From assembly GCA_958295665.1 (NCBI GenBank), contig OY282559.1, positions 266,080,057-266,144,056 of the forward strand: a stretch of 64,000 nucleotides of DNA, given 5' to 3'. Under the pieces are notes generated by a model that was not told the DNA's origin, searched no databases, and was given only the letters and a program-made list of their open reading frames with translations. Origin of the DNA: Tipula vernalis. Lineage: Eukaryota; Arthropoda; Insecta; Diptera; Tipulidae. Within the stretch, counting starts at the first letter, position 1, and the number at the start of each line of letters is the position of its first letter. Below, in pieces: positions 23,920-34,690 of the stretch. The position numbers were made by a program, and so were the translations under genes.

Positions 23920-24449
23920 ATGGAGGCGCCGGAACCTACAAGTTATGAAAGACTTGAGGGACGTCATCACACGAATATAGAACCATCAGATAGTCCTGAA
24001 TTAGATTCGATACCGCCAAAAGATACCCGACACATTGTATATTTAGCACTTTTAACAGCCGGGATTGGTTTTGTTTTGCCATACAACAGGTTGGACCATC
24101 TACCACGGTTCTAAGTTAATTCAATCAAAATATTAATTTTTGTTTTTTCAATCTTTTTATTCCAGCTTTATTATCGCTTCCGACTATTGGTCGGCAAGAT
24201 TTCCTGGTCGAACGGTTGCATTAGATATGTCCATGACATATATTGTTGTTGCATTTGGAACAGTTTTATTAAATAACGTATTTTTATCGTTGGCACCTTT
24301 TCGAATTCGGATTGCGTTTGGATACGTCATATCATTTACTACGCTTACGTTTGTGGCATTATGTGAAGTGGCCTGGCATATGTTTAGCTCGACTACAGCG
24401 TATTCCGTTAATTTGGCTGCAGTGTCGCTGGTCGCAATGGGTTGTACTG
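23920..24449 (+). CDS. Equilibrative nucleoside transporter, ENT4/SLC29A4-like, first two exons
   Basis: Family members are multi-pass membrane transporters; ENT4 carries monoamines, organic cations and adenosine. Exon 1 is 23920-24089, starting MEAPEPTSYERLEG. It has an acidic cytoplasmic N-terminus and then the first membrane helix, IVYLALLTAGIGFVLPYN, which is the ENT signature. Exon 2 is 24166-24449 after a 76-bp GT-AG intron and gives SFIIASDYWSARFPG, VALDMSMTYIVVAFGT and further helices to NLAAVSLVAMGCT. A GTAAG donor follows at 24450, phase 1. This makes 151 aa of a protein usually 450-530 aa long. No downstream exon was found in the remaining 39 kb, so the rest is beyond a very long intron, missed, or lost. 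Confidence 0.88.
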
Positions 24450-25030
24450 GTAAGACATTCAGGCAAAATATTTTTTTATCACTTTAGATATATCTACTTT
24501 TAAGTATTCCCCACGATTTAATCACTATGTGAATACAAAAAAGGAAATCGCAAAAAAATATCAATAAATTATAGATTTTCCATTTTTTAATGACTAATCA
24601 AGTGAAAATTGGGAGAATCGAAATAATCCATGAACATTGCAAACATTTAGGAGTTTGGGATAAAAAAATTTTGTAGGAGTATTTTAAAAAGATTTATGGT
24701 TAGGTTATAGGTGTAAGTTATTGAGAGGGCGAAAAACAAGAATTTCACCTAAAAACCATACAAGCACAACAGACAATCGTATTATCATTTTATAAGAAAG
24801 AACGGAAAAACTATTTTGCGATTATTTGAACGTCTTCATCTATTTTATTTGAGGGTGAGCTCGGACCCTACAACAAATTAGAATTTAACGTTCTATGTAG
24901 ATTAATGAAAGGGTACATCAAAAATTGATTTTTTTTTTTTTTAAACAATTTTCAAACCAATTTGCTACAGTTCTTGACCAATACAAACAAAAATTTTGGG
25001 AAGGCCGCTTAAACTCTGAAATAGTAAGTA
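24450..25030. other. Putative intron of the ENT4-like gene, first part
   Basis: AT-rich DNA with no exon-like segment recognised. It follows a clear GTAAG donor, so it is intron unless the gene is truncated. Confidence 0.4.
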
Positions 25031-25196
25031 AAGTGAAATCCACTTATAACGACATTGAGAATCCGTGGTTATAACCGAATGTCGTAAAATACGGAATTTA
25101 GTTATACGAGTAACATAACAAATCAGTTTAAATTTCCGACGTTATAATCGAAATCAATGTCGTTATATCCGAGTGCGTTATAAGTAAATTGCACTG
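25031..25196. mobile_element. Pogo/Tigger-like MITE, 166 bp
   Basis: Ends AAGTGAAATCCACTTATAAC and GTTATAAGTAAATTGCACTG are imperfect inverted repeats, flanked by TA (25029-25030 and 25197-25198). The CAGTG-plus-TTATAACG end is typical of pogo-related elements. No ORF. Confidence 0.7.
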
Positions 25197-26488
25197 TATT
25201 AATTTATAAATTTGGCAGCAATTGAATAACTACATAAAACGACAGGTTTATATCAAACGTTAGCTTAAAAACATAATGTTCTACTTCTACTACCTTGCAA
25301 AATAAATTCATAAAGTTTGGTAAATGCGAATACCGAAAAATGTAAAGCTCAGCAAACATTATTTTACTAGTGCGAAAGAGTTGGGAGTGCCTTGAGCTTC
25401 AGAAAAATTATTGGAAAGATAGAAACAAACAAACTTTATATTCCTTGCAGAGAAAATGTTACATGGTCTAAAAATTGGTATATAGAAACTGTAAGAGTTT
25501 CGCCACTGTAAATAAATACATATTGAGTTCGCCGCTAAAATAAAATTAGTAGCCTTTCAAAACATAACAAATTCTGGCGTGAAACACGAATGATATTAAT
25601 TATAGAAATTAATTAATTTACATGCGCTTATTAGGCGCTATTTAGTTGGTTTTTTTTTTTGGTTTTTCCGTACTTCATATATCGCGAGTTGTGTTCGAGT
25701 TGAATTATAAAAAAAAATCATTTTTGTGTTTAAATTTCGTGTATAGTGTTAAGAATTTGCAAATAATTATTGATTTCGTGACTGTACGTAACTCAATGTG
25801 TATACCATGGTCGTTACGATTTAGGCCATGCCACACGATTCTTCTCTCGAGTTTTATCAAACATCTGTCGTTCTAATTCAGTAGCATTCAATTTCCACAT
25901 CCGTACTCAAAAACGGGTAGGAATAACAATTATTTACACCTTCAGCCTGTTGATAGATAGAAAGAGGACGTATGCAAAGAACAGTTAGCAGTTGCAAGAA
26001 GGTACGCTATCTTTACCACAGTATTTTGTTGTATCACACTTGGATAAGAAATCCCAAGAATCTGAAGTTTCGCAAATGTGTTGCTATGAGATTTCCCCAT
26101 CATCTTGGGGAAATAAAATTATTCGCAGAAGAATATGAAAAATTTCAAGCACAACAATGCAAGATGAAGATCGATTCGATAAGAACAAATAATAGTGAAA
26201 GCACGAAAACGGCAAATTGAATAAAATTGATTCCTTGTTAATAAATAGTTGCTTTAGGGAATAGCATGTATCTCTGAAAAGATAATGTCGCAAATATGTA
26301 GGATTACGTCAACAAATTATGTCACTGTAAATTTACATAGCGTAATTTATGTTTAAGGAATGTACTGTTATGTATATACATTTTGTGAATACTTTATTAG
26401 TACTAATCAGCAATTTTACACTTATAAAGCGAATTAAGATTAGAAGCGAAGCTCAAAATGCAAGTCATTTGGTTATTTTATTCGTAAT
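25197..26488. other. Gene-free DNA with one unexplained small ORF
   Basis: The only open stretch worth noting is plus 25972-26220 (82 aa), which includes FRKCVAMRFPHHLGEIKLFAEEYEKF, quoted here as two parts: FRKCVAMRFPHHLGEI and KLFAEEYEKF. An AATAAA overlaps its stop region. I do not recognise the family, see no splice partner, and cannot say whether it is a gene. Confidence 0.3.
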
Positions 26489-26813
26489 GGGGGACCAGCG
26501 AGTCAGTAACAACTTTTAAGTAAGAAAGCGATAAAGAGAAACTGCATGTTACTGACAAGTGAATCTTTAAGAACTTTTCGTTCAGTTCAGCTGTCACTTA
26601 ACAGAGCAAGAATTAACGTGCAAACTGAAGGAAATGCCAGATTACATTTTCACAACACACTTTTCTGAAAAATAATAATTTGGCTAATCACATTATAATT
26701 TTAATACTGTATTTGTCAGTTGTTACGGATTCGGTGGCCGGTATGTCAAATTTTCTGTAAGGAAATAATTTCGTTAAATTCTGTAAGGTTTCTTACTGAT
26801 TCGCTGGTTACCC
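26489..26813. mobile_element. Probable MITE, about 325 bp
   Basis: Left end gggggaccagcgagtcagta; right end, read in reverse complement, ggggtaaccagcgaatcagt. These imperfect inverted repeats of about 20 bp bound an ORF-less segment. No target duplication was established. Confidence 0.5.
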
Positions 26814-26874
26814 CTTAAGTCGTAACTCGTCTTAGTTCAATCCCAACTCAGAAAGTACAATCAGACCGCAATCA

Positions 26875-27126
26875 GGGGGCCTATTCTCGAATTCCACATC
26901 CATTTTCCACATGTGGACATCTGTCAAAATTCATAAAAATTGAAGTTTTTCGGTAGTAAGGGAATATTTCCGAATGGGTATAAGCAGGTGGAAAAATTCC
27001 CCATATAGGAAAATGTCCATGCCGCATGTGTTTTATATACGAATTACAATTTTCGAACGTTTCTGTGTGAACTTTGACAGATGTCCACATGTGGAAAATG
27101 GATGTGGAATTCGAGAATAGGCCCCC
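26875..27126. mobile_element. 252-bp MITE with perfect 54-bp terminal inverted repeats
   Basis: The left arm starts GGGGGCCTATTCTCGAATTC and matches the reverse complement of the right arm without a mismatch over about 54 bp. The arms themselves contain the palindrome CCACATGTGG. Interior about 140 bp, no ORF. GGGCCTATTC-type ends point towards Harbinger-like elements, but the flanks show no clear 3-bp duplication, so the superfamily is open. Confidence 0.85.
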
Positions 27127-28560
27127 AGGGTTGATAAAATTTAATACCAAACAATTAAACTGATTACTTGAAATTCGACGAAAAAGTGCTAAATCTAAGC
27201 TGTTGTTTAGGGTTTATACGTTTCGTTCCAGCCGTTAAGTTAAATGTATGAAAAATGGTAACCTTTAGTCATTACTGATAAGTTCTGTGAACAAATCGGG
27301 TTTGATATGATTAATGACCGGAAGCCGCAATGGCGAAACCTCTTTTTGTCGACGTCGTCACTTAAAGCCATGACACTACTGTTTCCACCGACTCGACTGC
27401 CATCAATTATTATTATAATTATAATAACTATTCGAAGAGAGATCGAATGGCGGCGGTTACCACTCAGGATGTTTTCTACCAAAATCAAAGTCAAAGTGTC
27501 TTGACCGCGCAACTTCTTGACGGCCAACTTTGCAACATCCCTAAATTTCCCGAAGGGCCCAAAATGACTGCTCGCTAAAAGGGCGAAATGATGTAAAGAT
27601 GTAAATATTTTTTAAGTCCCATGTTTTTTTAAATAAAGAGTAAACCATTGCTAGCTTATATCCTTTTAGAAAGAGTAAATCTTTGCATGAAAAATGTATA
27701 AATCATTTACTAAAAAATGTAATTTTTTGTATCACACTGTCTTAGTAAACGATATTTATACTTTGTTTTACTCTCGAGAAGTTGGTTTGAAATGAAATTG
27801 GATGTGCCATCAAGTTGTACATACCGGCAAATTGAGCTTGTCGGGAAAGTAGACTGTCGTAAAGTCAGCCGGGATTGAGTTTTGCAAATCTAACCGACAC
27901 CTATTAAATATAAGTTATCTTCAAAATTACTATCAACTCTGTTGGAAATGTTAATTTAATAAATTAATTTTTGATTTATTGGTTTAATGAATGTTTATTG
28001 AATAGCTCCAACGACATAACTTTCACGATTATTGAAAATAAAATTAATGAACGCAGTGCAACGAACTCTAACAAAACCATTATCTCATCGCCGGCAAATA
28101 TATAAATTGTGTTAGTGTCCGAGGTCAGTGTAGCGAAGAAAAATTGGTAAAAACGGAATTGGAAGCTGGATGACTGTAGAGTCTTAGTGAAACATTTTAA
28201 CGAAACTAGTCAACGGTACTACACATACATATAACTAAGTAAAAGCCAAAAGGGCTGTCTATATAAAAGGAATTTAAAGCTGTGAAGATGTAAGCGATAT
28301 CTTAGCTGCTCCTGGTATATTATTAATAAACTAAATGGAGGGAAATTACATCAACCAAGAATAAGATCGGATTAGTTCAGTACATAAAGTGAATTAACTG
28401 ATAAATTGATTGATTGATGTAAATAATTGGTAATTCATAATTTGAATGCGTTATGCGAAGTTAGCTTTTTTATATGGGAGGCGTCTCTAGAAGGTTAGGT
28501 CGCTGGGCTGACCCACTCGCATATATTATTTCTGTAATAAAGATGCCAAAAGAATAAAAT
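27127..28560. other. Gene-free AT-rich DNA
   Basis: Contains a short TTA/ATA microsatellite near 27405-27430 and no recognised gene or mobile element. Confidence 0.4.
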
Positions 28561-28564
28561 GCCA

Positions 28565-29345
28565 AACGATGGTGTGGCCAACACAAGACTTCGTTCGACA
28601 AATTAACAAATTAACACATTCCTCCATCATCGGTTAAGAAATAACACAGTTCCACACAACTTTATTCATATTCCAGAGCATTATTAAAAAGAATCTTAGA
28701 ATCTTATTTCCATAGAAAATATCAAAGATTATCTTAATTTGTTACGAAATAGCGCAGCTCCTTCTCATCGGTAATATCGAATTTCATCTGAATCGATTAA
28801 GAAAATGCCAAGTTCCATTCTAGTTGGCCAAGGAGCTTCGAGAACTTCATCAAAATAGGTTAAGAAATAGCCTACTTCCATTCCATTTGGCGATTGCTGT
28901 ATTCCAAAATTTATCAAACAATTATTTTAGAATCTCATTTTAATTGCTTATGTCGAATTTTATCATAATCGGTTAAGAGACGTCCGTTCTAATTGTTGTT
29001 ATTCTAAAAAGTAGACTTTAGTTCCATTCAGTTGACATTTCAGTATTTTATAAGAAAATCGTTTTAGAATTCCGTTTTTGGTGCACGTCGAATTTTAATA
29101 TTATCAGTTAAGAAATAGTCTAATTTCTTCAATTCTCGAAATAAGATGAAATACCATTTCCGGTTGGCCGAGTTTTGGCCAAAATTCACCAAAACGAAGA
29201 AAGATACAAGTAAATATAAAAAAAAATATTTAATTTTTAGGCTGATCAGTTAAACAGTTTGGGCTGTATAGAGTGAACCTAACGACCTATGAACACCTAT
29301 TTCCACAAATAAACCAAAGTTGTCAATTTTCGTGATTATTTGATT
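28565..29345. repeat. Degenerate tandem repeat in a GTGTGGCCAACAC-type element
   Basis: It begins with tggtgtggccaacacaagac (28572), as do the TIR elements at 32712 and 45613. It then repeats a 65-140-bp module with the phrase tcggttaagaaatag (near 28631, 28790, 28855, 28966 and 29105) and ttccattc..gttggcca. The right end is not clear. It is an old, non-coding member of that family. Confidence 0.55.
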
Positions 29346-30335
29346 TTACTAAGAGATATGAGGTTTAGAATCGGAAAGTAAGACTTACCATCACAACAAA
29401 AACAAATCAAATTTTAGAGCTTTCCACATGTATGAAAGAGTATCGGCTCAAACTCGTTGTTGATTAACGATAAAGACTCATTCTTCATTTCAATAAATTA
29501 TATGATCTGCTGGAAGTCATACCTGGGAAGACGTTAGATAAGCAATTGATGAAAAGTTGGACCGAATTAGTGAAAATATAGGTTCACATTTTCCCGATAT
29601 GAAATTGCGACCAATAATGTAAAGTGGTATAAGTCGAGAACAGGAGAGCACACTGAACATTTCAACTAGGAAGGTAAAAAAATCAGAATTTAAAACTATA
29701 CAATAACAAGATCTTGTCAACAATAGCACTGGTGTGACTTGGTTGTCACTGTTAAAAACAAAAGAGTAGTTTGATGAGGAATATCGTCTTGCTGTTGAGT
29801 TTGGACGAAAATCAAAAAGATTCTCTAGTCCTTCGTTATATAATAAATTACCAGAATTTATTAAAAATTGAATTGAAACACATTATAAATAATTAAATTT
29901 CTTAATATTTACTAAGCATTCGTTTAGTCATTTACTTGTTGATAATGTATTGTGGACTTTATCTCTTTTTTCTTTAAAAAGACATTAAATCCTGTTGTTT
30001 AAATAAATTAAATTAAGTAAAAAAACTAAAAAACAAACATGCCAACATAAATTTTGAACGAATTCGGTTCATAACATAAAATGCAGCGATTCTGCATATT
30101 AAGTTAGTGCCGTGTACAGTGAAAATTATTATCACCTATTTTCTTAACATTACTAAGACATCTGCCGAAGAAGCCAACCATTTTGGAATTGTTTATGTTG
30201 GCACTGCGCAAACACCTCAATTATCAGTATCATCATATCAACCCTATTGTCAAAATCAACATCATCAACTTCAGAAAATAAAATTCATAAATGCTTTGAA
30301 TACATTTTTTAAAACATATAAAAAAAATTAAAAAA
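29346..30335. other. Gene-free AT-rich DNA
   Basis: No gene, RNA or recognisable repeat. Short open stretches (29517-29729 minus, 30107-30331 plus) resemble nothing I know. Confidence 0.4.
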
Positions 30336-31490
30336 TTAAAAATCCAACCCTAACCTTAACCATAACTCAACCCCAACTCAACCTTCAACTTATTATTATT
30401 ATTATTATTATTATTGTTGGAAGGCCATGCGGGCGATTAGCCACCTCGCACTGCGACTTAAAAGATCTATTATGCTGGACGCTGCTTAATTATCCGTCCA
30501 GTCAATATTCAGGTTCTTAATGAGCCTTATAATACTGCCTTCCGATACGTGATAAATACTATCTGGGCTTATTGCTCTCCCTCCTAGATCCTTACTACAG
30601 CATGTAGTTCCGCTAGAAAGACGGTAGCATTGGAGTCCAAGGACTTCGAGAGGGTTGTCCCACTCCCGTATATTCCTACTCCTGCCCCGTATTCCGTTTG
30701 ATTTTACTCTTACGAGTTGCTGCGAATTGCAAATCGCCTGTAGGACACCCAGATTTATTACAGGAAGGCTAAATAAAACTGGAGGGTGACTGGTATCCAG
30801 AGTCGGCATATTTTGAACTGATTAACCTATCAGCCATTCATCAATCGGCATATGCTGTTCCACCTTAGATTAGGGTTTTTTGTCAAGGTTTTCTCCTTTA
30901 GCGCCGTACTTTAGCCTGTGCCAAATGGCCAAAAATGTGACAAATGGCCTTAGTTACTAGTGATTGCCACGAGGAGGCAGTACGTACACTTGCGAATTGT
31001 GAACAGGTTACACCTTACACAATTGTACCCATCAAGCTGCTGCCTAATGACAAGACACCAGAACAGCTCACGTGATGCGCACCCTACTGGAAGGTTACGG
31101 AGCTGGCAGATTAATCTACTCAACTTTGGTCCCCCTCCAATAGAGGCCAAACCACCAACCTTCAACTTAATCCCTACTCAACCCTCAACTCAACTCCAAA
31201 CTCAACGATCAAACTCAAATCTCAACCACCAAATAAATCCCTAACTGAACGGCTGAAAACCCCCAAATCAACCCCAATCCAATCCTAATGAACTCCAACT
31301 CGACCACAATTTAAACCATCAACTAAACCCCAAGCTCACCGCCCTACTCATTCTCCAAATCAACATGGTCCGAAAATGCGTACATGAACTCGGCTCAAGC
31401 TCTCAAGAATCCCTCACTAAACCTCAACTCAACCCCAACATAACTCCCAAATGAACCCTCAATTCAACCCCAAGTAAAGCAACTTTCTTT
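30336..31490. repeat. CAACYC-rich degenerate satellite, split by a retroposon
   Basis: 30336-30392 and 31157-31490 consist of loosely repeated 6-12-bp words such as caaccc, actcaa and ccccaactcaac. The retroposon at 30393-31156 is inserted in the array, with its target duplication inside satellite sequence. The words are too irregular for telomeric DNA. Confidence 0.75.
30393..31156 (-). mobile_element. Short I-type retroposon, copy 2 (about 764 bp)
   Basis: Same structure as 16629-17381: a TTA-repeat tail (30393-30416), a relic of LINE RNase H, and the same 5' end (reverse complement of gccaaaccacc). The TSD is aaccttcaactta (30380-30392 and 31157-31169). Both copies share both ends but have different target sites, so the short form itself appears to be the transposing unit. 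The 107-aa minus frame at 30486-30809 has the same start and stop as in copy 1. Confidence 0.85.
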
Positions 31491-31544
31491 AAACTTAAAT
31501 CCATTACGAAAATTTTCGTAACCGAAAATTTTCGTAATGCTATT

Positions 31545-32706
31545 TTCGTAATAGTAATGGTGAAATCATAATTTAGAGTATTCTTGAAACCATTACGAAT
31601 ATAACGAAGAGAGAAAAAAATAAATAATAAAATTTCGAGAGAGAAGATGAAAATGTAAGTTACTAAAATGGTATTCTTGAAATCCGGATTACGAAAATTT
31701 TCGCAACGGAACGTTACTAAAATTTTCGGATGGTTTTTTTGTTCCTTATTGCATTTCGTAATGAAATCATTTAGATTTTTGTTTTAATTATATTCATATA
31801 AGGACGTTCATAAAACTCAATAGTTTCTGTTGATGGTTAAAAATAATACTATATGTATTTACATTTCGCTAAATATTTATTATTTTATTACCACAAAAAA
31901 AATGGAGGTGTGGCCAACACGCGACTTTCTTTTACGAACAGAGAATTTTGAGAAATTTTAATTTTTTTTTATAATTTTTTAAATTTTTTTTTTTTAATTT
32001 TTAAATTTTTAAATTTTTTTTTTAATTAAAATCTTTATTCCCTTAACACCACTGCAAGTTTTTTTTTTATGGCTTTTTATGTAGTGGTATTGCATAGGAT
32101 CATATCATCGTACTACCATACCATCAAACCATCATGCCATCATACACGACATAACATTATATCATCGTGCAATAGTACCATCATACAATCATATGTACCG
32201 TCGTACCATAAAAACAGATTTTTGGAAAAAAAATTCTAAATCGGATAAGCGATTCTCGAGATATCATGGGTACAGACATCCAGACGTCCAGAAAGACGGA
32301 CAGACAATTTTTTTTTTTTGTTGCTTTTTCGGGCTCAAGGACTTTCAAAACGTCGAGAAAAGTGTTATTGGATCAAACAGATTTTTGGCCATTTTTGACA
32401 AGATTTCAATACATACATAGGTCTTTTAAGACCGAAGTAATTTTCCCTTTAAAAGAAAAAGTAGCATACACAATCATTTTTAATATATTTAATTTAATAT
32501 TAAATAAATAAGCTATTATTGACAAAAATTCACAACAATTATTAATTTTAAGTAAAGAAAGCGTCCGCTTCACTTAATATTCTCAGTTATACTAACATTT
32601 TTAATCATCTCTTTCGAAATCTTCTTAGTTTTTTTATTCCTCTCTTCGTAATTTTCGTAATGGTTTCAAGAAAACTAATTTATGATTTCACCATTACTAT
32701 TACGAA
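31545..32706. mobile_element. TIR element with TTTCGTAATAGTAATGG ends, about 1.16 kb
   Basis: The left end (ttcgtaatagtaatggtgaa, about 31545) and right end (ttcaccattactattacgaa, about 32687-32706) are inverted repeats of roughly 100 bp with a few indels. The interior carries a partial GTGTGGCC element (31903-32020), a run of atcatac-like words (32098-32210), and a stretch typical of dipteran MITEs (gacagacaatttt, tcaaaacgtcgag, 32280-32360). No ORF. Its right two-thirds recurs at 44921-45603. Confidence 0.6.
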
Positions 32707-32840
32707 AAAAATGGAGGTGTGGCCAACACACGACTTTCTTTAACGAACAGAGAATTTTGAGAAATTTTAATTTTTTTTTATAATTTTTTAAATTTTTTTT
32801 TTTAATTTTTAAATTTTTAAATTTTTTTTTTAATTTTTTT
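32027..32840. repeat. 815-bp block duplicated at 44921-45735
   Basis: The two blocks start with aaaatctttattcccttaac and are the same apart from a few substitutions and T-run lengths, continuing into the start of the following GTGTGGCC element. They lie 12.9 kb apart in direct orientation, with the mariner/copia nest between them. Either two recent insertions or one segmental duplication. Confidence 0.85.
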
Positions 32841-33480
32841 TTTTAATTTTTTTTTTAATTTTATTTGTTTTTAATTTTTGGAAACATTTTGTTTTTAGTA
32901 GTTTTTTGTAAACCTTATACTTTTTAAGATATTTGCAAAATAAATTTTCTGGACCAAGGGAGTGGCCACTTCCGGTTAGCCGATTTGGAGTAAAATTCAC
33001 TGGGACCTCCCAATTTATCAAAAAAGCTTAAATCTGAAGTTTCAGTTCGATTGGTTAAACCATCTGGGCTGTAGAGAGGACACAGACAGACTGACAGACT
33101 GACAGACTGACAGACTGACAGACTGACAGACTGACAGACTGACAGACTGACAGACTGACAGACTGACAGACTGACAGACTGACAGACTGACAGACTGACA
33201 GACTGACAGACTGACAGACTGACAGACTGACAGACTGACAGACTGACAGACTGACAGACTGACAGACTGACAGACTGACAGACTGACAGACTGACAGACT
33301 GACAGACTGACAGACTGACAGACTGACAGACTGACAGACAGACACCATTTCGAAACCCACTTTTTCGGACTCAGGGGACCTCAAAACAGATAAATCACTA
33401 AAAATATCAAGGTCCAAAATTTTCATGATTACTTACTTTATTTTACTAGAGTAAAAGAAAGTAAATAGGGTACCTATCTA
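32712..33480. mobile_element. GTGTGGCC TIR element with CAGACTGA array, right end lost
   Basis: The left TIR reads aggtgtggccaacacacgac. Then follow T-rich DNA, a conserved segment (gtggccacttccggttagcc near 32966) and an octamer array (CAGACTGA)n at about 33083-33338, some 32 copies. The interior is inverted with respect to the complete copy at 45609-46389, and no right TIR follows. Translations of the array (SLSVCQSV repeats) are not proteins. Confidence 0.75.
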
Positions 33481-33743
33481 TTTGCTTAAAAATATGCTTA
33501 AATGCTTCTTAAAAATAAGGGTAATAGCTACAATACTAATGGACAATTTGGGATGTATTTTTAAATGTCGCGTGTTGTAATTTGAATTGGATTGATATAC
33601 CGTCACAGGCGGCTAATACTAATGGTACGTAAAGTCCTACAATTATACCATAATAGTATCGTACGACAATACGATCTAAAATCATATCGCCTTAGAATCA
33701 TAGGACAATGCCACTACATAAATACTCGTAGCCGTGACATCAT

Positions 33744-34285
33744 GGCTGGTCTCCACTTTCGTATTTTTCTCTTGACAAAAAAAAAAATCTAGTTCATTTT
33801 TTTCCTCATGACAATTTTTAGTACATTTTCCAAAATACATACACAAAAATGGATTTGAGCATGCGCATTGAAATTTTGTCAAGAGAGGAAAAAATCAGAA
33901 TATTCAATATTTTTGTCGTGAAGTTGTGCCATTTGAGCATAAATTGTATTTTATGCTCAATTTAATGTCATTTCATGTTGAATATTTTGACAAATAAAAT
34001 GAAATTTTCATTCTTTTTTCACAAAATTTTGTCCTTTTAATGAATTTTAGGTCAAAATATAATAAAATTTGTGTTATTAAAATAAAACATAAATAATAAA
34101 TCGTGGAATACAAAAGTAATATGCGAAAAAATTGTATTATTCGAAAAACGAACCAAATTCAAATTTTTTTCTTATTCTCAAAGAGAAAAATTAGCTATAT
34201 TCTTTATGTTAGTAGTTGTACAAAAAATGTCACGAGTTGTCATTTATATTTTGTCAAGAGAAAAATATACAAGTGGAGACCAGCC
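33744..34285. mobile_element. 542-bp MITE
   Basis: Left end GGCTGGTCTCCACTTTCGTA and right end, in reverse complement, GGCTGGTCTCCACTTGTATA, continue as inverted repeats over about 37 bp (to ..TTCTCTTGACAAAA). The interior is AT-rich without a credible ORF. No TSD was established. Confidence 0.75.
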
Positions 34286-34690
34286 ATCAGTCTACAAAAG
34301 TCAAATCTCCAATATAAAGAGGGGAATAAAGATTTTTATTTTCATATGGGAATTATTTTGTGTTGTCTTTGATAAATATAAATAATTTTAAATTTAATAT
34401 ATCGAATTGCAGCTTGTCCACAATTTTAATTGAAATTAATAAAATTTTAATTCACAATCTTGCGTTTCAGTAAACTGATTTTTATTCTTAAACATCGTCA
34501 GGCTCCGTGCTTTTTTTTTGACAATTTCATTTCGTAGATTACTAGATTAGTTTTATTACTTTACCAATGCTACTACATAAACAGCCATGATTTATAATCA
34601 AACTAATCTAGTAATCTACGAAAAGAAATTTAAAAAAAACACGAAGCCTATAACGATTTCCCTAAATTTCACAATTTAGTGTGTTGTGAG
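34286..34690. mobile_element. Small foldback MITE (34501-34648) next to the copia break
   Basis: Ends GGCTCCGTG (34501) and CACGAAGCC (34648), with inner arms cgtagattactagattagtt and its complement, form a 148-bp hairpin. It lies about 40 bp from the point where the copia element breaks off. The rest of the interval is AT-rich and empty. Confidence 0.65.

Noticed and set aside
25972..26220. 82-aa protein-coding exon
   Set aside because: No family resemblance, splice partner or repeat origin could be shown, so it is mentioned only within the surrounding stretch.
30336..31490. Telomeric repeat
   Set aside because: The words are irregular CAACYC/ACTCAA mixtures, not a clean TTAGG or similar array, and the locus is internal.
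33083..33338. CRISPR-like array
   Set aside because: Pure 8-bp tandem repeat with no spacers, in a eukaryotic genome.
33055..33426. 123-aa ORF of SLSVCQSV repeats
   Set aside because: It is only the translation of the (CAGACTGA)n octamer array in a TIR element.
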